Positions 22,431-32,485 of a DNA stretch of 64,000 nt are shown here, piece after piece. Both the position numbers and the translations under genes were made by a program. The stretch's first letter is position 1. Every line of letters starts with the position of its first letter. The stretch is taken from the NCBI GenBank assembly GCA_021234155.1, contig JAJEKV010000050.1:3434488-3498487 (forward strand). Reading direction: 5' to 3'. The notes under the pieces are model-generated. The model searched no databases and was not told the DNA's origin. It worked only from the letters and a program-made list of their open reading frames with translations. Source of the stretch: Isoetes taiwanensis (Eukaryota > Streptophyta > Lycopodiopsida > Isoetales > Isoetaceae).

Positions 22431-22826
22431 TCAAGGGCAACAAGGGACATGGTCAATTAAGAGGGAAGTAGAGCTTTTGCCTCTGCAGAAAAGCAAGTAG
22501 CCAATGGTAGAACCTAAAACCACAGCTACAAAGGCACCACCGTTGAAGCTCATAACAGCGAGCATGAGGAGGTAACTCCAGGCGACCTGCAAGCAAAAAA
22601 AGAGGCCTTCTAGAATTCCAAAAAGCTTATTTTTTGCACCTTTTCGGATCGCCCAAGTCCTGAGCCATGCCCAAAGCCCCGACAATACAGCTGCTATGAA
22701 TAATCCCACCATAGCCCCGCCGTACTTTGGATTTGAATGTGTCGTCCATTTATCGAACAGAATCGTTACCTTCTCGCCCCAATAAAAGCTCATCTGCATC
22801 TCCATCGTCTGCGTACCCATATCCAT
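22431..22826 (-). CDS. COPT/Ctr-family copper transporter, intact
   Basis: Single-exon 131-residue protein of normal family length (COPT proteins are about 130-170 residues). Ctr transporters form trimers that import Cu(I) across plasma or endomembranes. The N-terminus is Met-rich (MDMGTQTMEMQMSFYWGEKV), containing the copper-binding Met cluster and the F-x-W-G start of the domain. TM1 follows around residues 35-58 (GGAMVGLFIAAVLSGLWAW). TM2 carries the essential MxxxM motif (YLLMLAVMSFNGG). TM3 has a GxxxG packing motif (GSTIG) and ends YLLFC. The start is the first ATG in frame. An inverted, broken paralogue lies at 30,271-30,520, so this is the surviving copy. An alternative start at the MQMSFYWG methionine would lose the Met cluster. 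Confidence 0.92.
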   Translation of the reverse strand: MDMGTQTMEMQMSFYWGEKVTILFDKWTTHSNPKYGGAMVGLFIAAVLSGLWAWLRTWAIRKGAKNKLFGILEGLFFCLQVAWSYLLMLAVMSFNGGAFVAVVLGSTIGYLLFCRGKSSTSLLIDHVPCCP

Positions 22827-23324
22827 CGTGATGATAATAATAAGAGTTGAGTTGAATTGAAACCCTTTTTATTTCCCAATTGCATGCTACTAGTACTACT
22901 CTCCTGTGTACTCCTTTTTGTACTCCATGGTAAAAATAATTCTGGCAACCATTGAGTACAATATCTTGTGGAAGGAGCCTTGCAATAAAAACAACTATCT
23001 ATCTATTTATGTAATGATAAATATGGACTTCGTACATTTGACATGTACTTCTGCTAGATTTTTTTTTGTCAACTCTGAGATCATGATTAGTTTCCAAGCT
23101 AACCCAAAGTCATCAAGATCTCACAAGTGTACAAAGTCATTCTTAAAATATAGATATTAAGAACGTGCTTTACCGCTATTTGTTTAAGTTATTGCGAGGG
23201 GAATATTGGCAATCTTATCTTGCATAGTGATTGTATATTAAGAAGTCGTAATGGGCCAGAGTTAAGGGTCGTTAGACAAGTAATGTCGGCAAATACAACA
23301 AGGTGTTGCGCACGGAGGGTTGGC

Positions 23325-23560
23325 CTCTAGGGCATATTTGCATGCTTTTTTGTTTTCACTTATATGGTAAATTGTTTGCAACATATCCGTGGCTCGGCCT
23401 AGTCATTGGAATGTAATTTCTCTTCTCTATTCATATACCTATGTAAAATCTTGTACATATAACTATATACAATCTTGTTGGAGGTTGTACTTAAATTCGA
23501 CACTCCTAATGGCTGCCCAACTCTAATAGCTCAAAGAAAATTAAAATATGCATTGTTTCG
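23325..23560. repeat. Direct repeat, copy 1 (pair with 25,275-25,470)
   Basis: Shared blocks include ATTTGTTTGCAACATATCC (as AATTGTTTGCAACATATCC), TAGTCATTGG.ATGTAATTT and CCAACTCTAATAGCT with AAAGAAAATTAAAATAT. The pair flanks a 1.7-kb segment with a decayed gene. Copy 1 is also part of the inverted-duplication arm. Confidence 0.75.
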
Positions 23561-23744
23561 TTATATATGGGCCTTCCATTGGTCCATTTTGATATGAAAT
23601 TAGCTTGAGACAGCTAAAATATGCCCAAGCTGAGAAAACTGGCTTTGTCACAATTGAGCAGAGGAAAAGATGTGAGTTTTAGTCAACCCAAAATGGGCAG
23701 TTGCCTAATTTAGCAGGGGCGCTAAGGCTTTGCAGTACAAAAAA

Positions 23745-23880
23745 CAAAATCCATAACTAAATGGAACAGAAGTAGACCAAAAACGTTCACAGAAGTCATA
23801 CATTAAAAAACAAAATCCATAACTTAATGGAATAGAAGTAGATCAAAAACATTCACAGAAGTCATGCATTAAAAAGTAAC
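23745..23880. repeat. 66-bp tandem duplication
   Basis: CAAAATCCATAACTNAATGG recurs at 23,745 and 23,811. It is followed by shorter CATTAA(A/G)GAGT units. Confidence 0.7.
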
Positions 23881-23980
23881 TCATACATTAAGGAGTCGTA
23901 CATTAAAGAGTAATTCATACATTAAGGAGCTCAAATTGGGTGACCCAATTTGAGGATAATTTTACAAAATAATCACATGA

Positions 23981-25060
23981 TTAGAACCTCAAATTGGAGG
24001 GGCGCCCAACTTTAAGTACGTTACACCAGTAATTTTCAAGGTTTGGTCTGCGCCTCCTTCGACTGGACTTCTGGAGTACATCAACCTGAGCACCATTCAG
24101 GGCAGCTCCCATTTTTCCCTCGAACTTCTTAGAAATCAAGGAGGTATTTTCCTCCTCATGTTCTTTCTGCTCCCCATCTTCACATTCATGTTCCTTCTGA
24201 TCACTTTGGATCTGTTCCTTCTTGCCTCCTTCTTTGTCGAGTGTGTTCTCCCCTTCGTCCTCTTGAATTCCTTGTTCCAACCTCTTCTTCTTTTTCATGC
24301 TCCACAGTGTTCCTTCATTGGCCATCTTTGAAAGTTTTTTCCAATCTTGCAGGGTTCACAATGCTTTCCCTTTTGCCCTCTTCCATTAACCGTTGGAATT
24401 TGGTGCTAGCATCAACTACATCCTGCATTGATACCACATCAACGCCGGCAAGAGCATTGATCTTCTCTTTCTTTCTTTTGAAAGCCTCGGGCACTTTTAG
24501 GTCCAGTCGGACCATTCTCGACATGCCCTTGAACTGCTCCAAAAGAGTGCCTCTATTGTGTTGCAAAGAAGACTGCAAGTTTCCTAATTCTTCCACAGAG
24601 TAGAGATGAGGTTGTGGTTGCGGATCCTCTGTAGCAATCTTCGAGCTATCGGCTTTCTTCCTCTGTAGTGCAACCTTACGCAATTTTTGAGCTTGAGTTT
24701 TTTCTCGTCCAGCATAATCTCAAACTGCTCAAACAATTGTGGTAGCCTAGTCTGCATCTTCTGCTCTGTTTCAAAAGGAAAGGCTCTATAGCCCTCACCG
24801 CCATGGTAAAACCTCCACAAAAAAAAGGGGGGGTTCAAGGACTTCACACCCATCCATCATAAGTTTCGTTGTGAAGTAGGTGTAGGTCTTTGCATCCAGT
24901 TGGCTCAGCCCAAGATGTTCTGGGGTTCTTTCCACCCCAGGGACCATAAAACCAGCAACTGAGTGCAAATAGTTCAATGAAAAAGAAAATGTGATAATGA
25001 AATTGAGTGGCTCCCCAATTTCTCTCCAATCATTGTTTCTAACTAGCACCTTGGGCTTGC
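23981..25060 (-). pseudogene. Unidentified protein gene with two homopolymer frameshifts
   Basis: Three overlapping minus-strand frames read as one protein: KVLVRNNDWREIGEPLNF then GFMVPGVERTPEHLGLSQLD, TKLMMDGCEVLEP; a frameshift at the C7/T8 run (24,821-24,836); FYHGGEGYRAFPFETEQKM, LPQLFEQFEIMLDEKKLK; a second shift near 24,700 at an A-run; RKVALQRKKADSSKI, GMSRMVRLDLKVPEAFKRKK, DVVDASTKFQRLMEEGKRES; then a Lys/Glu-rich, charged tail to 23,981. I do not recognise the family. The segment is flanked by CAATTTGAG/CCAATTTGG motifs (23,934-23,955 near-palindrome; 25,140-25,170), so it may be a gene carried in a mobile segment. The frameshifts sit in homopolymers, so sequencing error cannot be excluded. 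Confidence 0.45.
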
Positions 25061-25274
25061 CTGCTCAGGACCACCAAAATTGGGCGCTCAATTTGATGCC
25101 AACTTATTCCTAGAAATGACAATGCTCAAAGACAAAGCATATCAATTTGAGTGGCCACCCAATTTGGTCATGAGTATGAGGCATGAAGGGGTTTTAACAT
25201 ATCTTTCTCGTAGTTAATATCAGGTGTTCTTGTAAACCTCATCTGCGTATGGAAAGGAAGCTTTGCATTTCTGT

Positions 25275-25470
25275 CGAAGCAAAGATCGGCCCATGGGTAT
25301 ATTTGCATACTTTTTGTTTTCAATTATATGGTCAATTGTTTGCAACATATCCATGGCTTGGTCTAGTCATTGGGATGTAATTTTTCTTCTCGATTCATGT
25401 ACCTTTTATCAATTCTAATGGCTATCCAACTCTAATAGCTTAAAGAAAATTAAAATATTGTAAGCCATTA
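25275..25470. repeat. Direct repeat, copy 2 (pair with 23,325-23,560)
   Basis: Same orientation as copy 1, diverged by substitutions and a deletion of about 45 bp. It lies in the spacer of the inverted duplication. Confidence 0.7.
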
Positions 25471-26345
25471 ATAAGAAAATGATACCCTAATCATAAGGTC
25501 TTGCCACCATACACGTGGCAAAATGACCCATGTTGTACAAGAAAAGATACAAAACACACAACCATACATGACATAACAAGATATTACAATTATTGTCATT
25601 CATTAAAATGCACAATAACCATTAACATAATTTCCATCCCCCTTGACCCCCTGTTGTTTTGTTGTTTTGACCTCTGGATGCTTTGTACAAATGTCTAGCA
25701 TAATAACAGGGGGTCCTTTATATTTTTCTACATTTTTTAATATGGCTTTGCTTAGTGGTGTATTCTAGTGGATGTACTAATGCACACATCTAGAGTGCGC
25801 ATATGCTTGCATTAATTTTAATAGCATTTTTCAATGGTTTAAGCCATATTTCTGGAAATGTGCCATGCAAGGCTCGAGAGTCTCTACTTTAGGGTTGAAA
25901 GCCTTTGCTGGCCCTATGAAGCACCAATTCGTTTTGCTCCAGATAGCCTGCAGCATGCGTATAAAGAATGGGTTGTAAATGATTGTAGTGCCTATGAAGC
26001 AAGAAAGCCTTCATGACGTGCAATAATCAGAAAAAAATATGACAGAAAAAAATATGACGGTCATTTGTCAATGCCCTTAAAATGCGTCCACTTTTAAATG
26101 AACATATGCAAATTCAAGATGATGGTGTTCAGAATGCATTCGAGTAGATAAGAAAGGAGAATGGATCCATTACTTTCTCATTAAATTTCATAATAGAGAG
26201 TACCGCCCTTCAGTTTTATAGAAAAGAAAAATTTGCGGAAAGGAAAAAAATGTGTAGATAAATGAAGATCTAACAAAAAAGACAAGTTTCAAGAGCATAA
26301 GGTGCATACACATATAATGAAAGAGAGGCAAGAAAGTATTTTGGA
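25471..26345. other. Intergenic, no gene supported
   Basis: AT-rich sequence without recognisable coding or structural features. Confidence 0.4.
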
Positions 26346-26346
26346 G

Positions 26347-27029
26347 AAGAGGAAGGAAGGAAGTATATTTTAACGTCTACGGAGGCCAAATCTGGCCTAT
26401 GAGACGATTAAGACATACAGGGCATGAGCCCTACCAAACCACGGGAGCTATGCCCCCTAAACAAGTCTCAAATGCCAAAAACAAAAGAAGCGGGCATAAG
26501 CCCAGGCAAAACTCGGGGCTATGCCCCACAACAATGTAATCAATAAAACGAGAGGGTGAAACCAACCAAAACCACACCAAAACGGAGGCGAGAAGCACAG
26601 AGCTATACAAAAGCTGTCCATGGATCAATCGGCCAATGATCTCGGATGATAGCCTGGCCTCCCCTGTACACAGCCCACTTCCGTTGCAGTCGAGCTTCGC
26701 GGACTCGGCATAATTCTTCCTTTCGTCTGCAGAGCTGTGCGGGGGTAAGGTCTTCCTGGACAGAGAAAGCGGTTCCTTTCAAGTGATTGCCATGTCGGAG
26801 GATGTGTAATCTGGACAAGCCATCCCGAAAATGGACTAGCAAGTGTCGGGGGCGGTCGGGACGAGCTGCTCCAACCCGGTGTACGGAGAGGACGCCGTCT
26901 GCCTGTATGTGCATTACCTGAGTGAAAAACTGGTCCACCTCAACTATAACAGGAGCGCCACTCGCCTCTCCGCACCTGAGGGAAGTGGTAGGCTCACAAA
27001 TACATAAGGGTGGGAACTGGAATGTAAGT
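26347..27029 (-). mobile_element. LINE carrying an ORF1-type domain directly joined to a 3' tail (half-LINE)
   Basis: The minus-strand open frame (26,603 to about 27,010) resembles the C-terminal domain of L1-type ORF1 proteins: VHRVGAARPDRPRHLLVHF, LKGTAFSVQEDLTPAQLCRR, then a basic stretch ending AVYRGGQAIIRD. After the stop comes about 200 bp ending CTCCGTAGACGTTAAAATA and a (CTTC)n microsatellite. That tail matches other LINE tails here (29,934-29,975 and 38,440-38,480). No ORF2 lies between ORF1 and the tail. Flanks AAGTATTTTGGA (about 26,335) and AAGTACTTTGAA (about 27,032) could be an imperfect target duplication. Confidence 0.6.
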
Positions 27030-27115
27030 ACTTTGAAAATATAAGTTTTCTGGCTAGGAAAAAATCCATGCAAATTCTTTTCTTGAAGGATTGCTATAAT
27101 GACAACAACATTCAT

Positions 27116-27854
27116 CTATTATAGCAAACATATCAATAAGGACTTCCAACAGAACCCTTCCAATGGTGTAAGCAAAAGGATAAATATATGACATGTTTCA
27201 ATGGCTTCCTTCACAAGGTGCAAAAAACTTAGATGCGTAGGTGCCTTACATTTCATAAATTCATTATCTTCTTAAGGTCACATGTGCTCTCCCCTTGTAC
27301 TTTCATACTTTAGATAGACAAAAGTAATAGGTCAACAAGTTTAAAAAGCAATATGAATGTATGTGTAGCATAGGCATCGAAAAGCTAGGAGTTAGTATTC
27401 TAAATTTTCAGTCACAATCCTTATTTTTCAGTTCGAATTTTTATTTGCCGGCAAACAAATTGTGGGGTTTCCTTCAAAATCCGGCAAATAATCTTGAGTT
27501 TATATTCAAAATCCAGTGGAGCATGGCACTTACCGGCAAATTATCTGGTTAGAGCTATTGGGGATTTCGAAGCCGCATCATTAAAGATTTCGAAGACACT
27601 GTAGCATAGAGTCTCCAAGCAAGTCACATGATTAAAGTTTTTAAGCAACTCTTTTGCAAGGTTTGGCTATAACATAATAGTAGAATAGTAGCATAAGATT
27701 GAAAATTATTTTCTATGCTTAGAACGAGAATACTATGAAAGAGAAGATAAATTGCATTAATTTTATCCTCTATTATAATATGACACGTCATACTCTTGCA
27801 AATGCTTTACACATGGTATTGGGGCAATCCGTAGTGCCTGGGTCCCTTTTTTCA
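27116..27854. other. Intergenic, no gene supported
   Basis: AT-rich spacer between the half-LINE and the right arm; nothing recognisable. Confidence 0.4.
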
Positions 27855-28144
27855 TAAGCTGTTAGAGATGGATAAAAACTAGAATTGTTGAATTCAGTAC
27901 AACCTCCAACAAGATTTTACATAGGTATATGAAACATAGAAGAAAAATTACATTCGAATGACTGGGTCGAGCCATGGATATGTTGTAAAGAATTGAGCAT
28001 AATAAGCGAGCACAGAAAAAGCATGCAAATATAGCCACAAGGTCCTGGAGGCAACTCTCCATGCATAGCACCTTGTATTTGTTGATACTACTTGTCCAGC
28101 GACTCTTATGCTCCGGCCCATTACGCCTTCCTAGTCAAGTTAAG

Positions 28145-29982
28145 ATTGACAATTGACCCGCTGGGCGGAGGCAGCGGATGTGCGAGCCCTCACACAGGCA
28201 GGCTTTCGACCCCGCCACTCAACGATTGACCATATCTTTACGCCATGGCATCGATTGAAGACAAAGGAATCATCGGCCGGACTTGTATTGTTGCTTTGTG
28301 GACTTCGCAGAAAGGCTTTTGATACTGGGCCCCGAAAAGTTGTGGGCTAGATGCGTCAACTGGGGCTCCATTTGCACGTGCGTAATGCCATATACAAAGT
28401 TGTATGAGAGTTGTTTTGGCGGGATGCAGCCGACGGGCCAAGCATTCACCGGTAGTATCGAGGTCCCAAGGCAGGTTGCCCCCCGCCAACACTTTTTGGC
28501 CTCTACATTGATCGGTTAGAGCCCCTCGCCATCGAGCATGGGGATGGCATACGCTTTTGCACCGGGTCATCCGCCACCATCTATCGCGGGCGATGTTGGC
28601 TCGGCCGGCCCACACCCCGAAGCTATGCAAATCTCACCTGGATGCCCTAGACACATTTTGTCGCTCTGACATGCTACGCGTCAATCGGCCAAGACCCGGT
28701 GGTTCTCATATCCTCTTCACGCCACCCCATGCCTCCTGCACTCATATATCGGGGATGACACCGTGGGCGCCACGCCCACCTACAAGTACCTAGGGTGGAG
28801 TTCCCCTCCTCGCTCTGGAGGGGCGTCTATCCGCTAAAAACTGACAAAGTGTGTGGAAGCTTTATGCCATGCGCGAACAAACAGTCACCAGGCAGAGCTA
28901 TATGATTGGGGCCATCGGTCCACATCTATTCCTGGGCCGGGTCGAGCCCGCCCTTTCCCATGCGGGTCGAGGTTTGGGGCCCTGGCCATCTCTTTTGGCG
29001 ACTGGAATGACTTGGAGCAGTGCGAGAAGGCATTTTTGGCACGCACTTGGGGTGAAACCTTCCCCCCATCGGATTCTCACTGCGGAAATCGGATTCTTGC
29101 CGCCGGTGGGCGAAATTTTGATAGACACATCGTCTATTTTCGTAAAGTGGTTACTATGGGTGATGCTCGGCTCCCACACCGGCTTACACCGTGGCCATGA
29201 GTCCGCAGCGGCTTAGGGCCCGTTGGAGGGGTAAGAGAGATCGCTGGTTCGCCGGATGGAGCGTCGCGAGTACCGATCAGCAAATTTGGGCGCAATGTCG
29301 ATCGTGGACGAACAAGCGAGTACCTAGATGCTTGTTTCCTTTGGCAAGCTCGGGGACCCCATTGCTCTAGAGCAGGTCAAAATGGCCCATTACAAGGAGC
29401 ACATCAACCCGTGTTAGCCCGGGGCCCAGCCTCTACTGCGTTCCCGGTTGCCCAAAAAAGCAAGGACTCATTGCCTCCATTCGCAACAGTGCCCACCATC
29501 TTCGCATCGAGACGCAGGCGGTGGATTGGGGGCCCCGCCAGACAAGGCTCGCTCGGCTTTGGCCAAACGGGTGCCATTGAGGATGAGTCTCACACTTTCC
29601 AGAGTTGCCGGTGGTTCGGGCCGATATCACGGACGTGCCCTTGCATTTGCCGATGAACACACTGCGTCGACGCGTGCCTCCGGGTCATACATCCGGAGGT
29701 AATCGACCCGGACTGCGTCACATTTGCCCCCACCGGCAGTCTCACGACTAGGCACTACGGGTGGTGCATGATCAGATATATTGGGATGTTTCTCATTTTA
29801 TATGATTAGCATGCTTTGTCGTAAGGTCCGATTCTTTGCCGCGGTTTTTCCTCGAAAACCCTTCGGGGCGGGGGTTTTTTAATCCGGGCAGTAATCCGCT
29901 TGCTGCGTTTTTGTATTGGGTCCCATAGACCGATTGGTCTCCGTGGACGATAAAAGTACCTTCCTTCCTTCCTTCCTCTCAC
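28145..29982 (+). mobile_element. LINE, 5'-truncated and decayed, ORF2 reverse transcriptase remnant
   Basis: Frames broken by many shifts keep RT blocks: QAGFRPRHSTIDHIFT (28,197), then a VDFAERLLILGPEKLWAR block whose counterpart at 63,460 reads FVDFAKAFDTVPREKLWARL, and a C-terminal part. The 3' end (29,842-29,975) contains GGTTTTTCCTCGAAAACCC, GGGTCCCATAGACC, CTCCGTGGACGATAAAAG and (CTTC)n. The insertion ends are set by comparison with the left arm, where the sequence is uninterrupted (23,200-23,230). GC content is visibly higher than in the flanks. Confidence 0.75.
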
Positions 29983-30270
29983 TAATTTAAACAAACACCG
30001 GTAAAGCACTTTCTCAAACTACATATGCTAAGAATGACTTTAGTCTTGTCATCACATGACGAGCTTGCGATTGACAAAAAAAAATATTACTCATACAAAA
30101 GTGCATACAAAAGTGCATGCTACATGTAGGAAGTCCATGTTATACTCAATAGTTGCAATAGCCTAATACCAAACTAGTAATTATTTTTATCATGGAGGAC
30201 ACAAGAGTACACAAGAACAAGAGAGCAGTACACCTTTGGGAAATATAAAAGGCTGAGTGTCAATTGCAAT

Positions 30271-30520
30271 GATGGAGTCCATAATGGGGATGGAGATGAG
30301 CCTTCAATGGGGCGAGAAGGTAACTGTTTTGTTCGATGAATGGACGGCACATTCAAATACCAAATACGCGGGGGCTATGGTGGGTAGCTGTATTGTCTGG
30401 GTTTTGGGCATGGCTCAGGACTTGGGCGGTCCAAAAAGGTGCAAAAAATAAGTTTTGGAATTCTAGAAGGTCTCGTTTTTTGCTTGCAGGTCGCCTGGAG
30501 TTTCGTCCTCACTAATTTTT
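30271..30520 (+). pseudogene. COPT copper transporter pseudogene (right-arm copy)
   Basis: Begins like the intact copy (MGMEMSLQWGEKVTVLFDEW, TAHSNTKYAGAMVG), then a frameshift around 30,395 (GSCIVWVLGMAQDLGG). The match continues at DNA level (GCTTGCAGGTCGCCTGGAGT, about 30,485) and stops where TM2's MxxxM would begin. TM3 is deleted. Downstream sequence again matches the flank of the intact gene (CCTTGCCTCCATGG at 30,587 against 22,297 complement). Non-functional. Confidence 0.85.
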
Positions 30521-31251
30521 TTTTAATAATTCAACCTGAAAAGAATGTCGTGGAGGTTGTAAATTTAGCTTGTATCTTCCTTATGACCTTGCCTCCATGG
30601 GAATTTCTTTAGGAGATTTCTTCTGTTTAATTTCAACTATGATTGCTTATTTGTTATAGAACATTGCTGCAAAAATATGTAGGGTATGAACATACTATAA
30701 GAATTCGAGAATGGTAAGAGATCATTATAGCTCCATGTCCATAGAAGCAAGGTGATTAGCCTCTTCAAGGGCACTTCTATTTATATTATAGCACGAAGGA
30801 AGCTAACAACATCATGTACAAGTAGACGAGCTATTGTTTACAGCCCTTTGATTTGTACAGATCCCAAAGGAAAGGATGCACGTTATATCTGTTGCCTTAA
30901 AACTGCAAAAGAGAACCCACTAGTTGTTGAAGGTGTGAGCAAACTTAGAACTTCTGTAATTTGATTTTCCAAAGACCTTTGCAGAACTTGTTGCGTGAAA
31001 CTTCTCTAAAACAATGGCTTCAGGAGAAAAATATCAGTCTATCAGGAAGTAGCGTCCACTAAACGCTGGTGACCACCATCGTTCTCATTGGAAGCATTGA
31101 ATTGGCTGATTGTCAAATCATGATCATACAAGATGTGGCATATAAATAGTATAGGCTAGTGAGCACATAGAAAAGGATTTACAGATGTGATTGAGGGTAT
31201 TACCTAGAAACTATGGTTAGTTTTGTACCAAAATTGTGACAAACAAAATCC

Positions 31252-31945
31252 TCAACAAACTGAGGTGCTGTCCTGCATGGGTGTAGTGAGGGAAAGCAAA
31301 AGCCTGTCTTCTTGAACATCCTCATAAACACTAGAAGTATCACCTGTGGATTTGAACTGCTCCTGCTGCTGATCATGATGGTAACAGTGATGAAGATGAC
31401 GACGATGATGATGATGATGAAGAACAATATGATGATTGTCATAGGCCGCAAGATCGCAGTGTGTATCTGGAGCCCACGAGTCCGCGGTATCAGCAGAAAG
31501 CACAGCATTGACACTGGCAGATTGGCTGGGACAAAGGCTGGAGACCTAAAGAAACACCAAATAAGTTGTTTGTTAGTTTGTTAGTTTTAACATGATACTT
31601 CTACTAGAGCAACAACAACATGCACAACTTGACAAAGCAAACCTTGCCAGAAATGGTACCATCATCTTCAACATGCCAGCCAGCCTCCTGGCAGAGGGCC
31701 TTGAGCACCTCATTGTGATCAGCATGGGGAGGAAGAGCGTAGCCGCCGTGCGCGCGAAGGCCAGCGAAGATTTTAGCAGCAACAGCTCTCCTCTGCCTCT
31801 CCCTCTGCTTGTTCTTCTCCCTCTCTTCATTAGAAGGGAGCCTGTATGCCACACTCTCATCCCCTCTCCTGCCATGTTTTTTTATCACCCATGCTCCTGC
31901 ACTTGTCTTGATGCACCCTCTTGCTATGCCCTTCTTCCTCTCCAT
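31252..31945 (-). CDS. BES1/BZR1-like transcription factor, two exons, short form
   Basis: BES1/BZR1 proteins bind E-box/BRRE elements and act in brassinosteroid signalling in angiosperms. Exon 1 (31,643-31,945, 101 codons) carries the diagnostic DNA-binding domain: [56 protein letters not shown], ending AAG/GTTTGC. Exon 2 (31,252-31,545, acceptor TTCTTTAG) joins in frame and gives 97 residues with a His-rich run ([15 protein letters not shown], from a GAT-type trinucleotide repeat) and [18 protein letters not shown]. Total 198 residues, clearly shorter than the usual 300-plus. No obvious 14-3-3 site, PEST region or EAR motif. A second intron could extend it, so the end is tentative. The inverted paralogue at 17.2 kb is broken. 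Confidence 0.8.
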
Positions 31946-31994
31946 TTCTCTTCTTCCAACACTTCCACAACTTAACTAGCCACATATGCAACTT

Positions 31995-32190
31995 ATCCGG
32001 CCCGGCCTAACCACTTGGGTTTTGGTTAGGCTGAGCCAGATTACTTGGTTAGGCCGAACCGGCTTGAGTTAAGCACATATCATGTCCGGCCTAACCAAAA
32101 CTATTTGGTTAGGTCGAACCAGCTTGAGTTAAGCACATATCCTGTCCGGCCTAACCAAAACTATTTGGCTAGGCCGGACCGGACTTAATA
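31995..32190. repeat. 60-bp tandem repeat of GGCCTAACC palindromes
   Basis: Units begin about 32,041, 32,101 and 32,161 (period 60 bp). Each includes GGCCTAACCAAAACTATTTG followed by GTTAGGYCG, a 12-bp-arm hairpin. Located upstream of the BZR1-like gene start. Confidence 0.8.
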
Positions 32191-32485
32191 GCCTATCCTG
32201 CAGGTCCTGATCCCGTGACTTCCACTGAATCAGGCCCTCTGATCAAGGCTCTGGCAGATTTAAAGTTTTTGGCATCGAGGTGGCGCTTAATTGCTTACTG
32301 ACACCTTTAGATTCTGTCTCATTGACTCAGAGTGCTCTAGAGCTCTTTCATTTACAAGCATGGGCTGATCCTTTTCCTTTCCTTTTTTGTCTGCACAATG
32401 TAACTGCTACTTTTATTCAGCATGGGGTTTTGCATTACATGCACAATATATACTGTTTCATCTAACGCTCCATCTTCCTTCCTTT

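Larger units (their letters stand above)
16765..23540. repeat. Left arm of a large inverted duplication
   Basis: Reverse-complement similarity to 27,855-32,485 runs in order: 16,780-16,860 with 32,390-32,475 (TATATTGTGCATG, AAGTAGCAGTTA), 16,915-17,110 with 31,990-32,290, 17,154-17,497 with 31,330-31,670, 21,562-21,850 with about 31,080-31,330, 22,000-22,860 with 30,240-30,960, 23,040-23,200 with 29,985-30,100, and 23,230-23,510 with 27,870-28,140. Excluding the 4.06-kb Crypton-like insertion the arm is about 2.71 kb. The other arm without its LINE is about 2.80 kb, so the two agree. Confidence 0.85.
27855..32485. repeat. Right arm of the large inverted duplication
   Basis: Inverted counterpart of 16,765-23,540. 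It carries the intact BZR1-like gene, a broken COPT copy and a LINE insertion. The first block (27,870-28,140) matches 23,230-23,510; after the LINE, CACTAATTTAAACAAACACC (29,986 on) resumes the match (left-arm complement AACTTAAACAAATAGC). Confidence 0.85.

Noticed and set aside
28283-29702. Many GC-rich open frames on both strands
   Set aside because: They lie in a decayed LINE and disagree with its reading direction or are shifted relics of one ORF2.
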